Shown: one piece after another, positions 24,458 through 33,725 of the stretch
How positions within the stretch are numbered: the first letter of the stretch is position 1
How the letters are laid out: each line of letters starts with the position of its first letter
NCBI GenBank assembly: GCA_017621155.1
Contig: JAGATP010000015.1
Location: forward strand, 62,001-126,000
DNA: 64,000 bases
Source of the DNA: Clostridia bacterium
GTDB lineage: Bacteria; Bacillota; Clostridia; Christensenellales; Borkfalkiaceae
Reading direction: 5' to 3'
Position numbers and translations under genes: made by a program
The notes under the pieces: generated by a model
Databases searched by the model: none
What the model was told of the DNA's origin: nothing
What the model saw: the letters and a program-made list of their open reading frames with translations, nothing else

Positions 24458-25891
24458 ATGGCATATAAGAGCAAAGACTGGAGGGATTCCATGCGAATCA
24501 CCCTCGATTACAACAATGTTACGGATAAAATTCTCGGCGAAAAGGGATTCACCAAAAAACAATTCAAGGAAATGAAGGGAAAGGCGGAGCAAGCTTTCGA
24601 CTTCGTCAAGGAGAACAGGGGCAAAGACGAGCTGTTCATGGGCTGGACGGAGCTTCCCTACAACCAGAAGGAAATCGTCGCCGACATCCTTGCCACCGCG
24701 AGAGAGGTCAGATCCAAGTTCGAGAGCTTCGTCGTGCTCGGCATCGGCGGTTCCGCACTCGGCCCCATCGCCATTTTCCAGGCGCTCTGCCACCTGCACT
24801 ACAACGAGCTTCCCAAGAAGATCAGAAAAGGCCCTAAATTCTACGTGGAAGACAACGTCGACCCCGTGAGAATGAAGGAGCTTCTCGACGTCATCGACCC
24901 CGCAAAAACCTGCTTTAACGTCATTTCCAAGTCCGGCGCGACGTCCGAGACGATGACCCAATACCTCATCATCTCAGACGAGCTCAAAAAAGCCGGCGTG
25001 AACATCAAAGACCACATGATCTTCACGACGGACGCGAAAAAGGGCAACCTCAACAAGATCTCCGCGGAACTCGGCGGCATCAAGAGCTACGTCCTTCCCG
25101 ACGGCGTAGGCGGAAGGTTCTCCGAGCTTTCCCCCGTCGGTCTGCTTCCCGCAGCCGTACTCGGCATTGACGTCAACGGCCTGCTCGCCGGAGCGGCTTA
25201 TATGGACAAAATCTGCTCCAAGCGCAGCATGGATGAAAACCCCGCTCTGATGAGCGCAGTCATTCAATACATGGCTATGCAGAGCGGCAAGAACATCGGC
25301 GTCATGATGCCCTATTCGGACAATCTGAAGTACATCTCCGATTGGTACGCTCAGCTTTGGGCGGAATCCCTCGGCAAGAACAAGACCTTAACGGGAGAGG
25401 ATTGCAACGTCGGTCAGACCCCCGTCAAGGCGCTCGGCGTCACCGATCAGCATTCTCAGGTTCAGCTGTACACCGAAGGGCCCTTCGATAAGATCGTTAC
25501 CTTCCTCTCCGTGGCAAATTACACCCACAAGACGCCCATCGCCAAGGGCTGCGAGAACATTCCCGACGTCGGCTTCCTCGGCGGACACACGATGGAAGAG
25601 CTCATTCAGGCGGAGAACAAGGCGACTGCGATCGCCCTTTCCAAGGCGGGACGGCTCAACTACACGATCACCGTGCCCGAAGTCAACGCCTTCACGATCG
25701 GCGAGCTTTTGTTCCTCTTCGAGCTTCAGACCGCCTATGCGGGCGCGATGTTCAACATCAACACCTTCAATCAGCCCGGCGTAGAAGCGGGAAAGAAGGC
25801 GACCTTCGCCCTGCTCGGCAAAGCGGGCTATGAAGCCATGAAGGTCGAACTCGACGAGGCCTTTACCCCCGACGACAAGTACATCGTCTAA
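24458..25891 (+). CDS. pgi: Glucose-6-phosphate isomerase
   Basis: 477 residues with strong AAGGAGG. The sugar-isomerase fold shows VVLGIGGSALGPIA and SKSGATSETM for the phosphate, GVGGRFSELSPVGLLPAA (SIS signature), QLWAESLGKN, and a late VNAFTIGELLFLFE plus NQPGVEAGKK with the catalytic Lys region. It interconverts glucose-6-P and fructose-6-P in glycolysis. It is a single gene closed by a strong terminator. Confidence 0.96.
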   Translation: MAYKSKDWRDSMRITLDYNNVTDKILGEKGFTKKQFKEMKGKAEQAFDFVKENRGKDELFMGWTELPYNQKEIVADILATAREVRSKFESFVVLGIGGSALGPIAIFQALCHLHYNELPKKIRKGPKFYVEDNVDPVRMKELLDVIDPAKTCFNVISKSGATSETMTQYLIISDELKKAGVNIKDHMIFTTDAKKGNLNKISAELGGIKSYVLPDGVGGRFSELSPVGLLPAAVLGIDVNGLLAGAAYMDKICSKRSMDENPALMSAVIQYMAMQSGKNIGVMMPYSDNLKYISDWYAQLWAESLGKNKTLTGEDCNVGQTPVKALGVTDQHSQVQLYTEGPFDKIVTFLSVANYTHKTPIAKGCENIPDVGFLGGHTMEELIQAENKATAIALSKAGRLNYTITVPEVNAFTIGELLFLFELQTAYAGAMFNINTFNQPGVEAGKKATFALLGKAGYEAMKVELDEAFTPDDKYIV

Positions 25892-25908
25892 TTTCAAGAA
25901 AAAGCGCA

Positions 25909-25948
25909 AGACAGTCGTTTTCTGCTTTGAAAACGACTGTCTTTTTTT
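25909..25948 (+). terminator. pgi terminator
   Basis: AGACAGTCGTTTTC pairs perfectly with its complement around a 6-base loop, then T7. It may also act on the convergent TetR gene. Confidence 0.92.
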
Positions 25949-25952
25949 CGGC

Positions 25953-26561
25953 TCAGAAGCGATTGTCTTGCCGAAACTTCTTGAGTTTATAGAGAATATA
26001 ATCGGAAGTCGTCTCTTCCGAGACGAGCTTTCTTAAGGAAGGCGGTGCATTTTCGAGAAACAGCTTGGCAAGAGCCCCCGCGGAGCGCTTGCGCTCTTCC
26101 GAAAAACAGGAAAAGAGAGTCGTCACGACGCCGCTGAGATAGAAGCGCAGCGCCCCCTCCTGCTCCTCGGAGAACGACCCGTACAGCGAATACTCCGCAT
26201 GTGCCCGCGCAAAGGCGGCGCCGTACTCAAAGAACAGCCGATAGAGCCAGGCATAATCTCTCGAAACAAGGATTGCCTTATACAGCGGCGCGTGTTTTAA
26301 AAGCGCCGTTAAGACTGCTATCGTCCCCTGCTCGCCCCGAAAAAACGTCTCTTCGCGAAAGGAAGTGACATCCCCTAAAAACACGCACTCGACAAGGGCG
26401 TATTTGTCCGAAAAAAAACGATAGAAATACTGGCGGGAAAACCCGCACGCAGACGACAAATCCTTTACCGTGATCGAATCGAAATCGCGTCCCTTCAAAA
26501 GGGAAAGCATTGCCGTCAGCGACTTTTGGAAGGCGGTTGTCCTCGACTCTTCAAAGCTCAT
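25953..26561 (-). CDS. TetR/AcrR-family transcriptional regulator
   Basis: 202 residues from ATG 26561 behind GGAGGAGAAAG. The helix-turn-helix is SITVKDLSSACGFSRQYFYRFFSDKYAL (residues about 28-55 in the usual TetR position), and a helical ligand domain follows. It is divergent from the hydrogenase operon, and a palindrome TTGACA/TGTCAA lies between them, so it may control the hydrogenase or itself. Ligand unknown. Confidence 0.82.
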   Translation of the reverse strand: MSFEESRTTAFQKSLTAMLSLLKGRDFDSITVKDLSSACGFSRQYFYRFFSDKYALVECVFLGDVTSFREETFFRGEQGTIAVLTALLKHAPLYKAILVSRDYAWLYRLFFEYGAAFARAHAEYSLYGSFSEEQEGALRFYLSGVVTTLFSCFSEERKRSAGALAKLFLENAPPSLRKLVSEETTSDYILYKLKKFRQDNRF

Positions 26562-26608
26562 TTCTTTCTCCTCCTCTTTGGCAATTTTTTTACAAAAAAC
26601 GACAATTG

Positions 26609-26662
26609 GTTGACACTTTCTAAAAACTGTCAACCTCATTCTATCATAAAATATGATATAAT
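26609..26662. promoter_or_regulatory. Divergent regulatory region, TetR and hydrogenase operon
   Basis: GTTGACA (26609-26615) and TGTCAAC (26628-26634) form an inverted repeat with a 12-bp centre, a plausible TetR operator. A second palindrome ATCATA-AAA-TATGAT (26643-26657) abuts a perfect TATAAT at 26657-26662 for hymA. That promoter has no good -35 at 17 bp. Confidence 0.55.
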
Positions 26663-26696
26663 GCAAGAGTATGGCATAAAAAAACGGAGGTCAGCG

Positions 26697-27200
26697 ATGA
26701 ACACAAACAATCAAAACAGCTTCAAGGGAACGCCCAAACAAGAGCGCGAATTGAAAAAGGTGATTGAGAATCACAAGACGCAGCCGGGTGGCCTGATGCC
26801 CGTTTTACAGGAAGCGCAGGCAATTTACGGCTACTTGCCCATCGAGGTTCAGAGAATGGTAGCGGAAGGCATGAACGTACCGTTAAGCGAAGTGTACGGC
26901 GTCGCCACGTTCTACTCGCAGTTTTCTTTGACGCCCAAGGGCGAACACCGCATCAGCGTGTGTCTCGGCACGGCGTGCTACGTAAAGGGTGCGGACAAGA
27001 TCCTTGCCGCCATTGAAGAAAAACTCGGCATCAAGAGCGGCGAATGCACGCCCGACGGGATGTTCTCCATCGAATCCTGTCGGTGTCTCGGCGCCTGCGG
27101 CTTGGCGCCCGTCATGACGGTGGACGGCGAAGTCTACGGAAAATGCACGCCCGAAAGCGCGGTTCGCATCATTGAATCTTATCGGAATAAGGAGGACTGA
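26697..27200 (+). CDS. hymA: Hydrogenase HymA, NuoE-like [2Fe-2S] subunit
   Basis: 167 residues from ATG 26697 with CGGAGG. An N-terminal helical part is followed by a thioredoxin-like [2Fe-2S] fold with SVCLGTACYVKG (two Cys) and ESCRCLGACGLAP (two Cys). It is the HydC/NuoE-type subunit that passes electrons between NuoF-like HymB and the catalytic subunit. First gene of hymA-hymB-hydA. Confidence 0.92.
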   Translation: MNTNNQNSFKGTPKQERELKKVIENHKTQPGGLMPVLQEAQAIYGYLPIEVQRMVAEGMNVPLSEVYGVATFYSQFSLTPKGEHRISVCLGTACYVKGADKILAAIEEKLGIKSGECTPDGMFSIESCRCLGACGLAPVMTVDGEVYGKCTPESAVRIIESYRNKED

Positions 27201-27203
27201 GCC

Positions 27204-29099
27204 GTGGAAATGACCTTAGAAAAATTGAACGAAATTCAAAACAAAAAGCGCGAATTGGTGATGGTGCGGAAGCTGATCGCCGAAAAGGGCGAAGAGCTTT
27301 CGACGCACACCCAATACAGAAAGCAGATTTTGGTCTGCGGCGGTACGGGCTGCACCTCTTCCGGAAGCAAAAAGGTCGTCGAGACACTGGAAGCGGAGCT
27401 CAAAGAAAAGCAGATTACGGACGTACTCATCGTCAAAACGGGCTGCTTCGGACTCTGTGCGCTCGGCCCCGTCGTCATCGTCTATCCCGAAGGCGCATTT
27501 TACAGCCAGACCACTCCCGAAGGTGCAAAGCGCATCGTCGACGAGCACATCATCAACGGCAAGGTCTGCAAAGACCTCCTCTATCCCGAAACGGTGCATG
27601 AGGACGGAGAAATCCTGCCCCTGAGCGAGACGCGCTTCTACAAAAAGCAGATGCGCATCGCGCTGAAAAACTGCGGCGTCATCGATCCCGAAAACATCGA
27701 GGAATACATCGCTCTGGACGGCTACAAGGCACTCTATAAGGTGCTGACCTCTATGAGTCAGGACGACGTCATCTCCACGCTGCTCGCTTCGGGTCTGCGC
27801 GGCAGAGGCGGCGCAGGCTTCCCCACCGGCAAAAAGTGGGCGTTCTGCAAGGCGTCGAAGGGCGACGTCAAATACGTATGCTGCAATGCGGACGAGGGCG
27901 ACCCCGGCGCATTCATGGATCGTTCTATTCTCGAAGGCGATCCCCATGCCGTTCTGGAAGCCATGGCAATCGCGGGCTACACCATCGGTGCGCATCAGGG
28001 CTTCATCTACGTGCGTGCGGAATACCCCATCGCGGTGGAACGCCTTCGCATCGCCATCAGACAGGCACGCGAATACGGCTTGCTCGGCAAAAACATCTTC
28101 GGAACGGGCTTTGATTTCGACATTGAGATCCGCTTGGGCGCGGGCGCATTCGTCTGCGGAGAAGAGACGGCGCTGATGACTTCCATCGAAGGAAAGCGCG
28201 GCGAGCCCAGACCTCGTCCCCCCTTCCCTGCCGTGAAGGGACTCTTCGAAAAGCCCACCGTCCTCAACAACGTAGAAACCTACGCCAACGTTGCGCAGAT
28301 CATTTTAAAGGGTGCGGAGTGGTACTCCTCCATCGGCACGGCGACCTCCAAGGGAACGAAGGTATTCGCCCTCGGCGGTAAAATCACCAACGTCGGGCTC
28401 GTCGAAGTTCCCATGGGAACGACCCTTCGCGAGATCATCGAAGAGATCGGCGGAGGCATTCCGAACGGCAAAAAGTTCAAAGCCGCACAGACGGGAGGCC
28501 CTTCGGGCGGATGTATCCCCGCTTGCCACATCGACACCCCCATCGATTACGAGAACTTAGCGCAAATCGGCTCGATGATGGGATCGGGCGGACTCATCGT
28601 CATGGATGAGGACACCTGCATGGTCGACATCGCGAAGTTCTATCTCGAATTTACCTGCGACGAATCGTGCGGAAAGTGCTCCCCCTGCCGCATCGGCACG
28701 CGGAGGCTCTTGCAGCTGCTCGAAAAGATCACTTCGGGGAAGGGCGAAATGGAAGACCTCGAAAAAATCGAAGAGCTCTCCTCTCACATGCGCGTTTCCT
28801 GCCTTTGCGCGCTCGGACAAACCGCGTCCAACCCCGTGGTATCCACCCTTCACTACTTCCGCGAGGAATACCTTGCGCACATCGTAGACAAGACCTGTCC
28901 CGCAAAGAAGTGCAAGGACTTGCTGCGCTACACCATCGATCCCGCAAAGTGCAAGGGCTGTACCCTCTGCGCGCGCAATTGCCCCGTCAAGGCAATCAGC
29001 GGAACGGTGAAACAGCCACACGTCATCGACCACGACAAGTGCATTAAGTGCGGTTTGTGTCAGACCAATTGTAAATTCGGTGCAATCGTGAAAGAGTAA
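27204..29099 (+). CDS. hymB: Hydrogenase HymB, NuoF-like flavin subunit
   Basis: 631 residues from GTG 27204, chosen over ATG 27210 because GGAGG is 8 bp before it. The domains in order are a thioredoxin-like [2Fe-2S] (VCGGTGCTSSGS, TGCFGLCALG, residues about 35-120), the NuoF core with SGLRGRGGAGFPTG (FMN/NADH loop, about 195), and ESCGKCSPCRIGT with a [4Fe-4S] cluster (about 485). A C-terminal 2x[4Fe-4S] ferredoxin (CKGCTLCARNCP, CIKCGLCQTNC) follows. It oxidises or reduces NAD(H). The extra N- and C-terminal clusters are typical of bifurcating HydB. Confidence 0.94.
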   Translation: MEMTLEKLNEIQNKKRELVMVRKLIAEKGEELSTHTQYRKQILVCGGTGCTSSGSKKVVETLEAELKEKQITDVLIVKTGCFGLCALGPVVIVYPEGAFYSQTTPEGAKRIVDEHIINGKVCKDLLYPETVHEDGEILPLSETRFYKKQMRIALKNCGVIDPENIEEYIALDGYKALYKVLTSMSQDDVISTLLASGLRGRGGAGFPTGKKWAFCKASKGDVKYVCCNADEGDPGAFMDRSILEGDPHAVLEAMAIAGYTIGAHQGFIYVRAEYPIAVERLRIAIRQAREYGLLGKNIFGTGFDFDIEIRLGAGAFVCGEETALMTSIEGKRGEPRPRPPFPAVKGLFEKPTVLNNVETYANVAQIILKGAEWYSSIGTATSKGTKVFALGGKITNVGLVEVPMGTTLREIIEEIGGGIPNGKKFKAAQTGGPSGGCIPACHIDTPIDYENLAQIGSMMGSGGLIVMDEDTCMVDIAKFYLEFTCDESCGKCSPCRIGTRRLLQLLEKITSGKGEMEDLEKIEELSSHMRVSCLCALGQTASNPVVSTLHYFREEYLAHIVDKTCPAKKCKDLLRYTIDPAKCKGCTLCARNCPVKAISGTVKQPHVIDHDKCIKCGLCQTNCKFGAIVKE

Positions 29100-29111
29100 G
29101 GAGGAAGAGAC

Positions 29112-30851
29112 ATGAAAAAACAAATTCACTTAAAGATTAACGGAATTCCCGTCACCGTTCCCGAGGGAACGACCATCCTGCAAGCGGCAAAACAGGCAAA
29201 CATCGAAATTCCTTCTCTCTGCTATTTGAAAGACGTCAACTGCATCGGCGCGTGCCGCATCTGCGTCGTCCAGATCGTGGGAAGAAAGGGCTTGGTTGCC
29301 TCCTGCGTCTACCCCGTCGAGGAGGGCATGGAAGTACTCACCAACACCCCCGCCGTCCGCGCTTCGAGAAAGACGACCATCGAGCTGATTTTGTCCACCC
29401 ACCACAAAAAGTGTCTTTCCTGCGTGCGCGGCAACAACTGCGAACTGCAAAAGCTCTCCTACGACTACGGCATCGACGAGGATCGCTTCAAGGGAGAAGA
29501 GCCCATCTACAAGATCGACGATTCCACCCCCTACGTCGTGCGGGACAACAACAAGTGCATCCAGTGCTTGCGCTGCGTTTCGACCTGCAACAAGATTCAG
29601 ACGGTCGGCGCGATCGGTCAGATCAGGCGCGGCTTTGACGTTCACGTCGGAAGCCCCTTCGATCTGGGCTTAAGCACCACCTCCTGCGTCGGATGCGGAC
29701 AGTGCATCGTGTCCTGCCCCGTCGGCGCGATCTATGAAAGGAGCAACATCGACGACGTTTGGGACGCCATTTCCAATCCCAATAAGAAGGTCGTCTTCTT
29801 TACCGCACCTTCCATCGCAGCGACGCTCGGCGAATGCTTCGGAATGCCCGTCGGAACGAACGTCGAGGGCAAAATGGTGACTGCCATCCGTATGCTCGGA
29901 GACGTCAGCGTCTTCAACATGAACGTGACGGCAGACCTTACGATCATGGAAGAGGCGCACGAGCTCATCGAGCGCATTCAGACCAAAAAACCTCTGCCTA
30001 TGTTCACCTCCTGCTGCCCCGGCTGGATTAAATTCTGCGAGCACAATTATCCCGAGCTCTTGCCTCACCTTTCCACCTGCAAGTCCCCTCAGCAGATGTT
30101 CGGCGCGGTGTTGAAGAGCTATTACTGCCAGAAGAACAACATCGATCCCAAGGATCTGTATGTCATCAGCGTCATCCCCTGCACGGCAAAGAAATTCGAA
30201 GTCACGCGCGAAGAGCTGTCCAATCACGGCATTCCCGACGTGGACGTCGCAATTACCACCCGAGAGCTTTCCCGCATGATCAAGGGCGCGGGCATCGCCT
30301 TCAAGGATTTGCCGGACAGCGACTTTGATCAGCCCTTCGGCGTCGCAACGGGCGCGGCGGCAATCTTCGGCGCAACGGGCGGCGTTATGGAAGCGGCGCT
30401 CCGCACGGCGGCAAATCTGTTGGACGGCACAAACGAGAAAGTCGATTTCATGGACGTGCGCGGCGTAACCGGCATCAAGGAAGCGACCTACCGCATCGGC
30501 GGAACGGCAGTAGACGTCGCCGTCGCCAGCGGATTGGGCAATGCGAGAAAGGTCATCGATATGATTCGCTCGGGCGAGAAGAACTATCTCTTCGTCGAGA
30601 TCATGGCTTGCCCCGGCGGATGCGTCAACGGCGGCGGTCAGCCGGTACAGAGCGACAGCGTGCGCAACTACAGCGAATTGAAGGCAAAGCGCGCGGCGGT
30701 CTTGTATCGTGCGGACAGAGAAGGAGAGCTCCGCGCTTCCCACGAAAGCCCCGTCATGCACTTGCTCTATGACGAGTACTTCGAGCATCCCGGCAAGGCA
30801 AAGGCGCATGCACTTCTGCACACGACCTACACTCCCAGAGATAAAAACTAA
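29112..30851 (+). CDS. hydA: [FeFe]-hydrogenase catalytic subunit, group A3-like
   Basis: 579 residues with AAGGAGG. It begins with an N-terminal [2Fe-2S] domain (residues 1-80) and a His-ligated [4Fe-4S] site (STHHKKCLSCVRGNNC). Two [4Fe-4S] clusters follow (CIQCLRCVSTC, CVGCGQCIVSCP), then the H-cluster domain. P1 TSCCPGW (about 298) and P3 EIMACPGGCVNGGGQP (about 495) are perfect. P2 reads IPCTAKKFE instead of MPCxxKxxE. Together with HymA and HymB this makes an NAD/ferredoxin (probably electron-bifurcating or confurcating) hydrogenase. Maturases HydE/F/G are not in the window. Confidence 0.94.
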   Translation: MKKQIHLKINGIPVTVPEGTTILQAAKQANIEIPSLCYLKDVNCIGACRICVVQIVGRKGLVASCVYPVEEGMEVLTNTPAVRASRKTTIELILSTHHKKCLSCVRGNNCELQKLSYDYGIDEDRFKGEEPIYKIDDSTPYVVRDNNKCIQCLRCVSTCNKIQTVGAIGQIRRGFDVHVGSPFDLGLSTTSCVGCGQCIVSCPVGAIYERSNIDDVWDAISNPNKKVVFFTAPSIAATLGECFGMPVGTNVEGKMVTAIRMLGDVSVFNMNVTADLTIMEEAHELIERIQTKKPLPMFTSCCPGWIKFCEHNYPELLPHLSTCKSPQQMFGAVLKSYYCQKNNIDPKDLYVISVIPCTAKKFEVTREELSNHGIPDVDVAITTRELSRMIKGAGIAFKDLPDSDFDQPFGVATGAAAIFGATGGVMEAALRTAANLLDGTNEKVDFMDVRGVTGIKEATYRIGGTAVDVAVASGLGNARKVIDMIRSGEKNYLFVEIMACPGGCVNGGGQPVQSDSVRNYSELKAKRAAVLYRADREGELRASHESPVMHLLYDEYFEHPGKAKAHALLHTTYTPRDKN

Positions 30852-30870
30852 AATTAGCCTTCAAAGCATA

Positions 30871-30901
30871 AAAAAATCGCAGGTCTCCCTGCGATTTTTT
30901 T
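30871..30901. terminator. Bidirectional terminator between hydA and copZ
   Basis: AAAAAATCGCAGG and CCTGCGATTTTTT form a near-perfect stem with a 4-base loop, between convergent operons. Confidence 0.92.
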
Positions 30902-30919
30902 CTTGGTTTGCGTTTTGGT

Positions 30920-31174
30920 TTACTTTTGGAAGAGTCCGAAGAGGCCTTTCTTCTCGACTTCCTTGACGGTCACTTCGCCGACGGTATACCCCTCGGCGGC
31001 AATGGCGGTCTTTACTCGCTCAACGTCGAGATTCTCCGCCACGACCGTGGTCGTATTCTTCGCATGAGAGGACTCCACCTTCTTCACGTCTGCCGCTTTG
31101 CGGACGGCGTCGTTCACGTGCGCCTCGCACATACCGCACCGCATTCCTTCTACCGAAAACACGTACTCTTTCAT
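30920..31174 (-). CDS. copZ: Copper chaperone-like HMA protein
   Basis: 84 residues from ATG 31174, overlapping the copA stop as ATGA. The heavy-metal-associated fold is KEYVFSVEGMRCGMCEAHVN with the GMxCxxC metal site. The C-terminal tail is basic. It probably carries Cu(I) to CopA. Last gene of csoR-copA-copZ. Confidence 0.88.
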   Translation of the reverse strand: MKEYVFSVEGMRCGMCEAHVNDAVRKAADVKKVESSHAKNTTTVVAENLDVERVKTAIAAEGYTVGEVTVKEVEKKGLFGLFQK

Positions 31175-33717
31175 AACTTTGCCTGATAACCTTCCTTTTG
31201 AATGCATTCTATGACCTTTTCGACGTCTGCGCCGTCGGGCGCGACGATCGTCACAGTCTTTTTTTTGAGGGAGACTTCCGCCTCCTTGACCCCTTCCACG
31301 GACAGAGCGGCGTCATGCACGCGCTTGACGCAATGTTCGCACATCATGCCCTTGACCTTGAGGACGATGGGTTTTCCCTTTTCCTCCGCATTCCCCGCCT
31401 GCGCCTTTTTCACCTTGAAGAAATTGATGGTAAGCGCATTTAAAACGACGGAAACGGAGGAAATGCTCATGGCGGCAGAGCCGATCATCGGGTTGATGCT
31501 GATGCCGAACGGGTAAAAGAGGAGTCCCGTTGCGATGACCACGCACACGGCGTTGTAGAAAAACGCCCAAAATAGCCCGCCCTTGATCGTATTTAGTACC
31601 CGCTTGCTCAAGGAAATGACGTTGAGAACGTCCATCAAGTCCTTCCTCAAAAGGACGATGTCTCCCGAATCGATCGCCACGTCGCTCCCCCCGCCCATGG
31701 CGATGCCGAGATCGGCGCTCATGAGTGCGGGTGCGTCGTTGACGCCGTCGCCCACCATGGCGACGAGGTGCTTGCCGTCCGTCTTCAAGGAATTGACGAC
31801 GCGCTGTTTGTCTGCGGGGAAGACGTCGGAGATGACTTCGTCCACGCCGATTTCCCTCGCAATCGCCTCTGCGGTCTGCCGATTATCCCCCGTGAGCATG
31901 ACGACCTTAATCCCCTTCTTCCGAAGCGCGGCGACGGCGGCAGCCGAAGTTTCCTTCACGCTGTCCTTAATGGCGACGATGCCGACGATTTGCCTTTCCT
32001 TGACGACGATAAGCGGCGTCTTTCCTTCGCGGGCGAGCGATTCGACCTTCGCTTTCGAGGCAGAATCGTCGATTCCCCTGTCCTCGGCAACCTTATAATT
32101 TCCGATCGCGTAGCGGACGCCGTCTACGACTCCCTCTAAACCTCTGCCGTCTACCGCGGTAAATTCCTCCACCTCGACCAAAGAAGCGTTCTGCGCCTTG
32201 GCATATTCGACGATGGCAAGGGCGAGCGGGTGTTCGGATTTGTTTTCAAAGGAGTAAAGGACGGGCAGGATGTCCTCGTCCGAAAGGGAAATCAGATCGG
32301 TAACTTTGGGCTTTCCCTCGGTGATCGTGCCCGTCTTGTCGAGGACGACCGTCGAAATGGAGTGCGCCTTTTCGAGAATTTCGGCGTTTTTGATGAGCAG
32401 CCCGTTCTCCGCACCCTTTCCCGTGCCGACCATAATCGCTACGGGCGTCGCAAGCCCGAGCGCGCAGGGACAGGCGATGACGACGACGGAAATCGCAAAG
32501 CGGAACGCAAGCTCGAAGGAAGCGGACAAATCGAGATTCCTCGCGTAAATTCCGACGAGAAAATTGACGATGAGCGTAACGATCGCAATCGCAAAGACGA
32601 CGGGGACGAACACGCCCGAAATTTTATCCGCGAGGCGAGAGATGGGCGCTTTGGAGTTGCTCGCCTCCCCGACCAATCGGATGATGCCCGCAATGGAAGT
32701 ATCTTCCCCGACCTTGGTTGCGCGCATCTTGAAGTAGCCCGCCGTGACCGTCGTCGAGGAAAAGACGGATTCCCCCTCCTGCTTTAAGACGGGAATGGAT
32801 TCCCCCGTGATGTTGGACTGATCGAGGGAAGCGCTTCCCTCGCAGACGACGCCGTCTACCGGGACGGAAGCCCCTTTCTTGACGACGAGAATGTCCCCCA
32901 CCTTGACCTCTTCGACGGGAACTTCGCGCTCCGCGCCGTTTTCAAAGAGAATCGCCTTTTTGGGCGCAAGATCCATGAGCCGCGCAACGGCGTCCGTCGT
33001 CCGCTTCTTGGACAGCCCCTCAAGGTACTTGCCGAGGGAGACGAGGGTTAAAATCATGCCCGCCGACTCGAAGTAAATGCTGTCGTGATAGGTCATGATC
33101 AGCCCGTGGTAGTAGTCGTACTTGGACGCGTCCGCCATGCCGCCTGCAATTTGGGCAAGCATCGCCTGCGCATAGCTGATGACGAACAGGGCGAAAATGC
33201 CGTACACGATCGCCGCAGCCGCGCCGACCGCGATGAGGGAATCCATATTGGGACTTCTCCTCACGAGCTTGGTAAATCCGGAGCGAAAGTACCGCTTGTA
33301 AATCAAGAGAATGGGGAGAAGCAGGAGAAACTGAACGAGCGCAAACCCCATGGGGTTGGAATGATGGTCGAGCCATGCCGGAGCGGGCCAATTCCACATC
33401 ATATTGCCCATAGAAAAATACATGATCGCAAGGAGCAAAACGCCGCTGACGATGAGATCTCTCAGCGCGTGATCTTTTTCCTCTTTCGGCACGGAAGTCT
33501 TCTTTTCTTCGGCGACGAATGCGCCGTAGCCCGCCCGCTTGACCGCCTCTTCGATGAGAGTGACGGAGCAGACGGTCTCGTCAAATTCGACGTCCATGGT
33601 GTTCTGCAACAAATTGACGTTGACCTTTTTCGTCCCGCTTACGCCCTCGACCGCCTTTTGCACATGCGCCTGACAAGCGGCGCAGGACATCCCTTCTACC
33701 TGAAAATGCTGTTTCAT
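31171..33717 (-). CDS. copA: Copper-exporting P1B-type ATPase
   Basis: 848 residues. An N-terminal HMA domain has GMSCAACQAHV (residues about 1-70) and eight membrane helices follow. CPCALGLATPVAIMVG in helix 6 is the Cu(I) site, about residue 414. DKTGTITEG is the phosphorylated Asp loop (about 458), HPLALAIVEYA the nucleotide site, and GDGVNDAPALMSADLGIAMG the hinge. A second HMA with GMMCEHC forms the last 70 residues, an unusual extra at the C terminus. It exports Cu(I) at the expense of ATP. It lies under CsoR control by context. Confidence 0.95.
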   Translation of the reverse strand: MKQHFQVEGMSCAACQAHVQKAVEGVSGTKKVNVNLLQNTMDVEFDETVCSVTLIEEAVKRAGYGAFVAEEKKTSVPKEEKDHALRDLIVSGVLLLAIMYFSMGNMMWNWPAPAWLDHHSNPMGFALVQFLLLLPILLIYKRYFRSGFTKLVRRSPNMDSLIAVGAAAAIVYGIFALFVISYAQAMLAQIAGGMADASKYDYYHGLIMTYHDSIYFESAGMILTLVSLGKYLEGLSKKRTTDAVARLMDLAPKKAILFENGAEREVPVEEVKVGDILVVKKGASVPVDGVVCEGSASLDQSNITGESIPVLKQEGESVFSSTTVTAGYFKMRATKVGEDTSIAGIIRLVGEASNSKAPISRLADKISGVFVPVVFAIAIVTLIVNFLVGIYARNLDLSASFELAFRFAISVVVIACPCALGLATPVAIMVGTGKGAENGLLIKNAEILEKAHSISTVVLDKTGTITEGKPKVTDLISLSDEDILPVLYSFENKSEHPLALAIVEYAKAQNASLVEVEEFTAVDGRGLEGVVDGVRYAIGNYKVAEDRGIDDSASKAKVESLAREGKTPLIVVKERQIVGIVAIKDSVKETSAAAVAALRKKGIKVVMLTGDNRQTAEAIAREIGVDEVISDVFPADKQRVVNSLKTDGKHLVAMVGDGVNDAPALMSADLGIAMGGGSDVAIDSGDIVLLRKDLMDVLNVISLSKRVLNTIKGGLFWAFFYNAVCVVIATGLLFYPFGISINPMIGSAAMSISSVSVVLNALTINFFKVKKAQAGNAEEKGKPIVLKVKGMMCEHCVKRVHDAALSVEGVKEAEVSLKKKTVTIVAPDGADVEKVIECIQKEGYQAKL

Positions 33718-33725
33718 AATTCCTC

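Noticed and set aside
26600-26660. Rex operator upstream of the hydrogenase operon
   Set aside because: The palindromes do not match TTGTTAANNNNTTAACAA closely.
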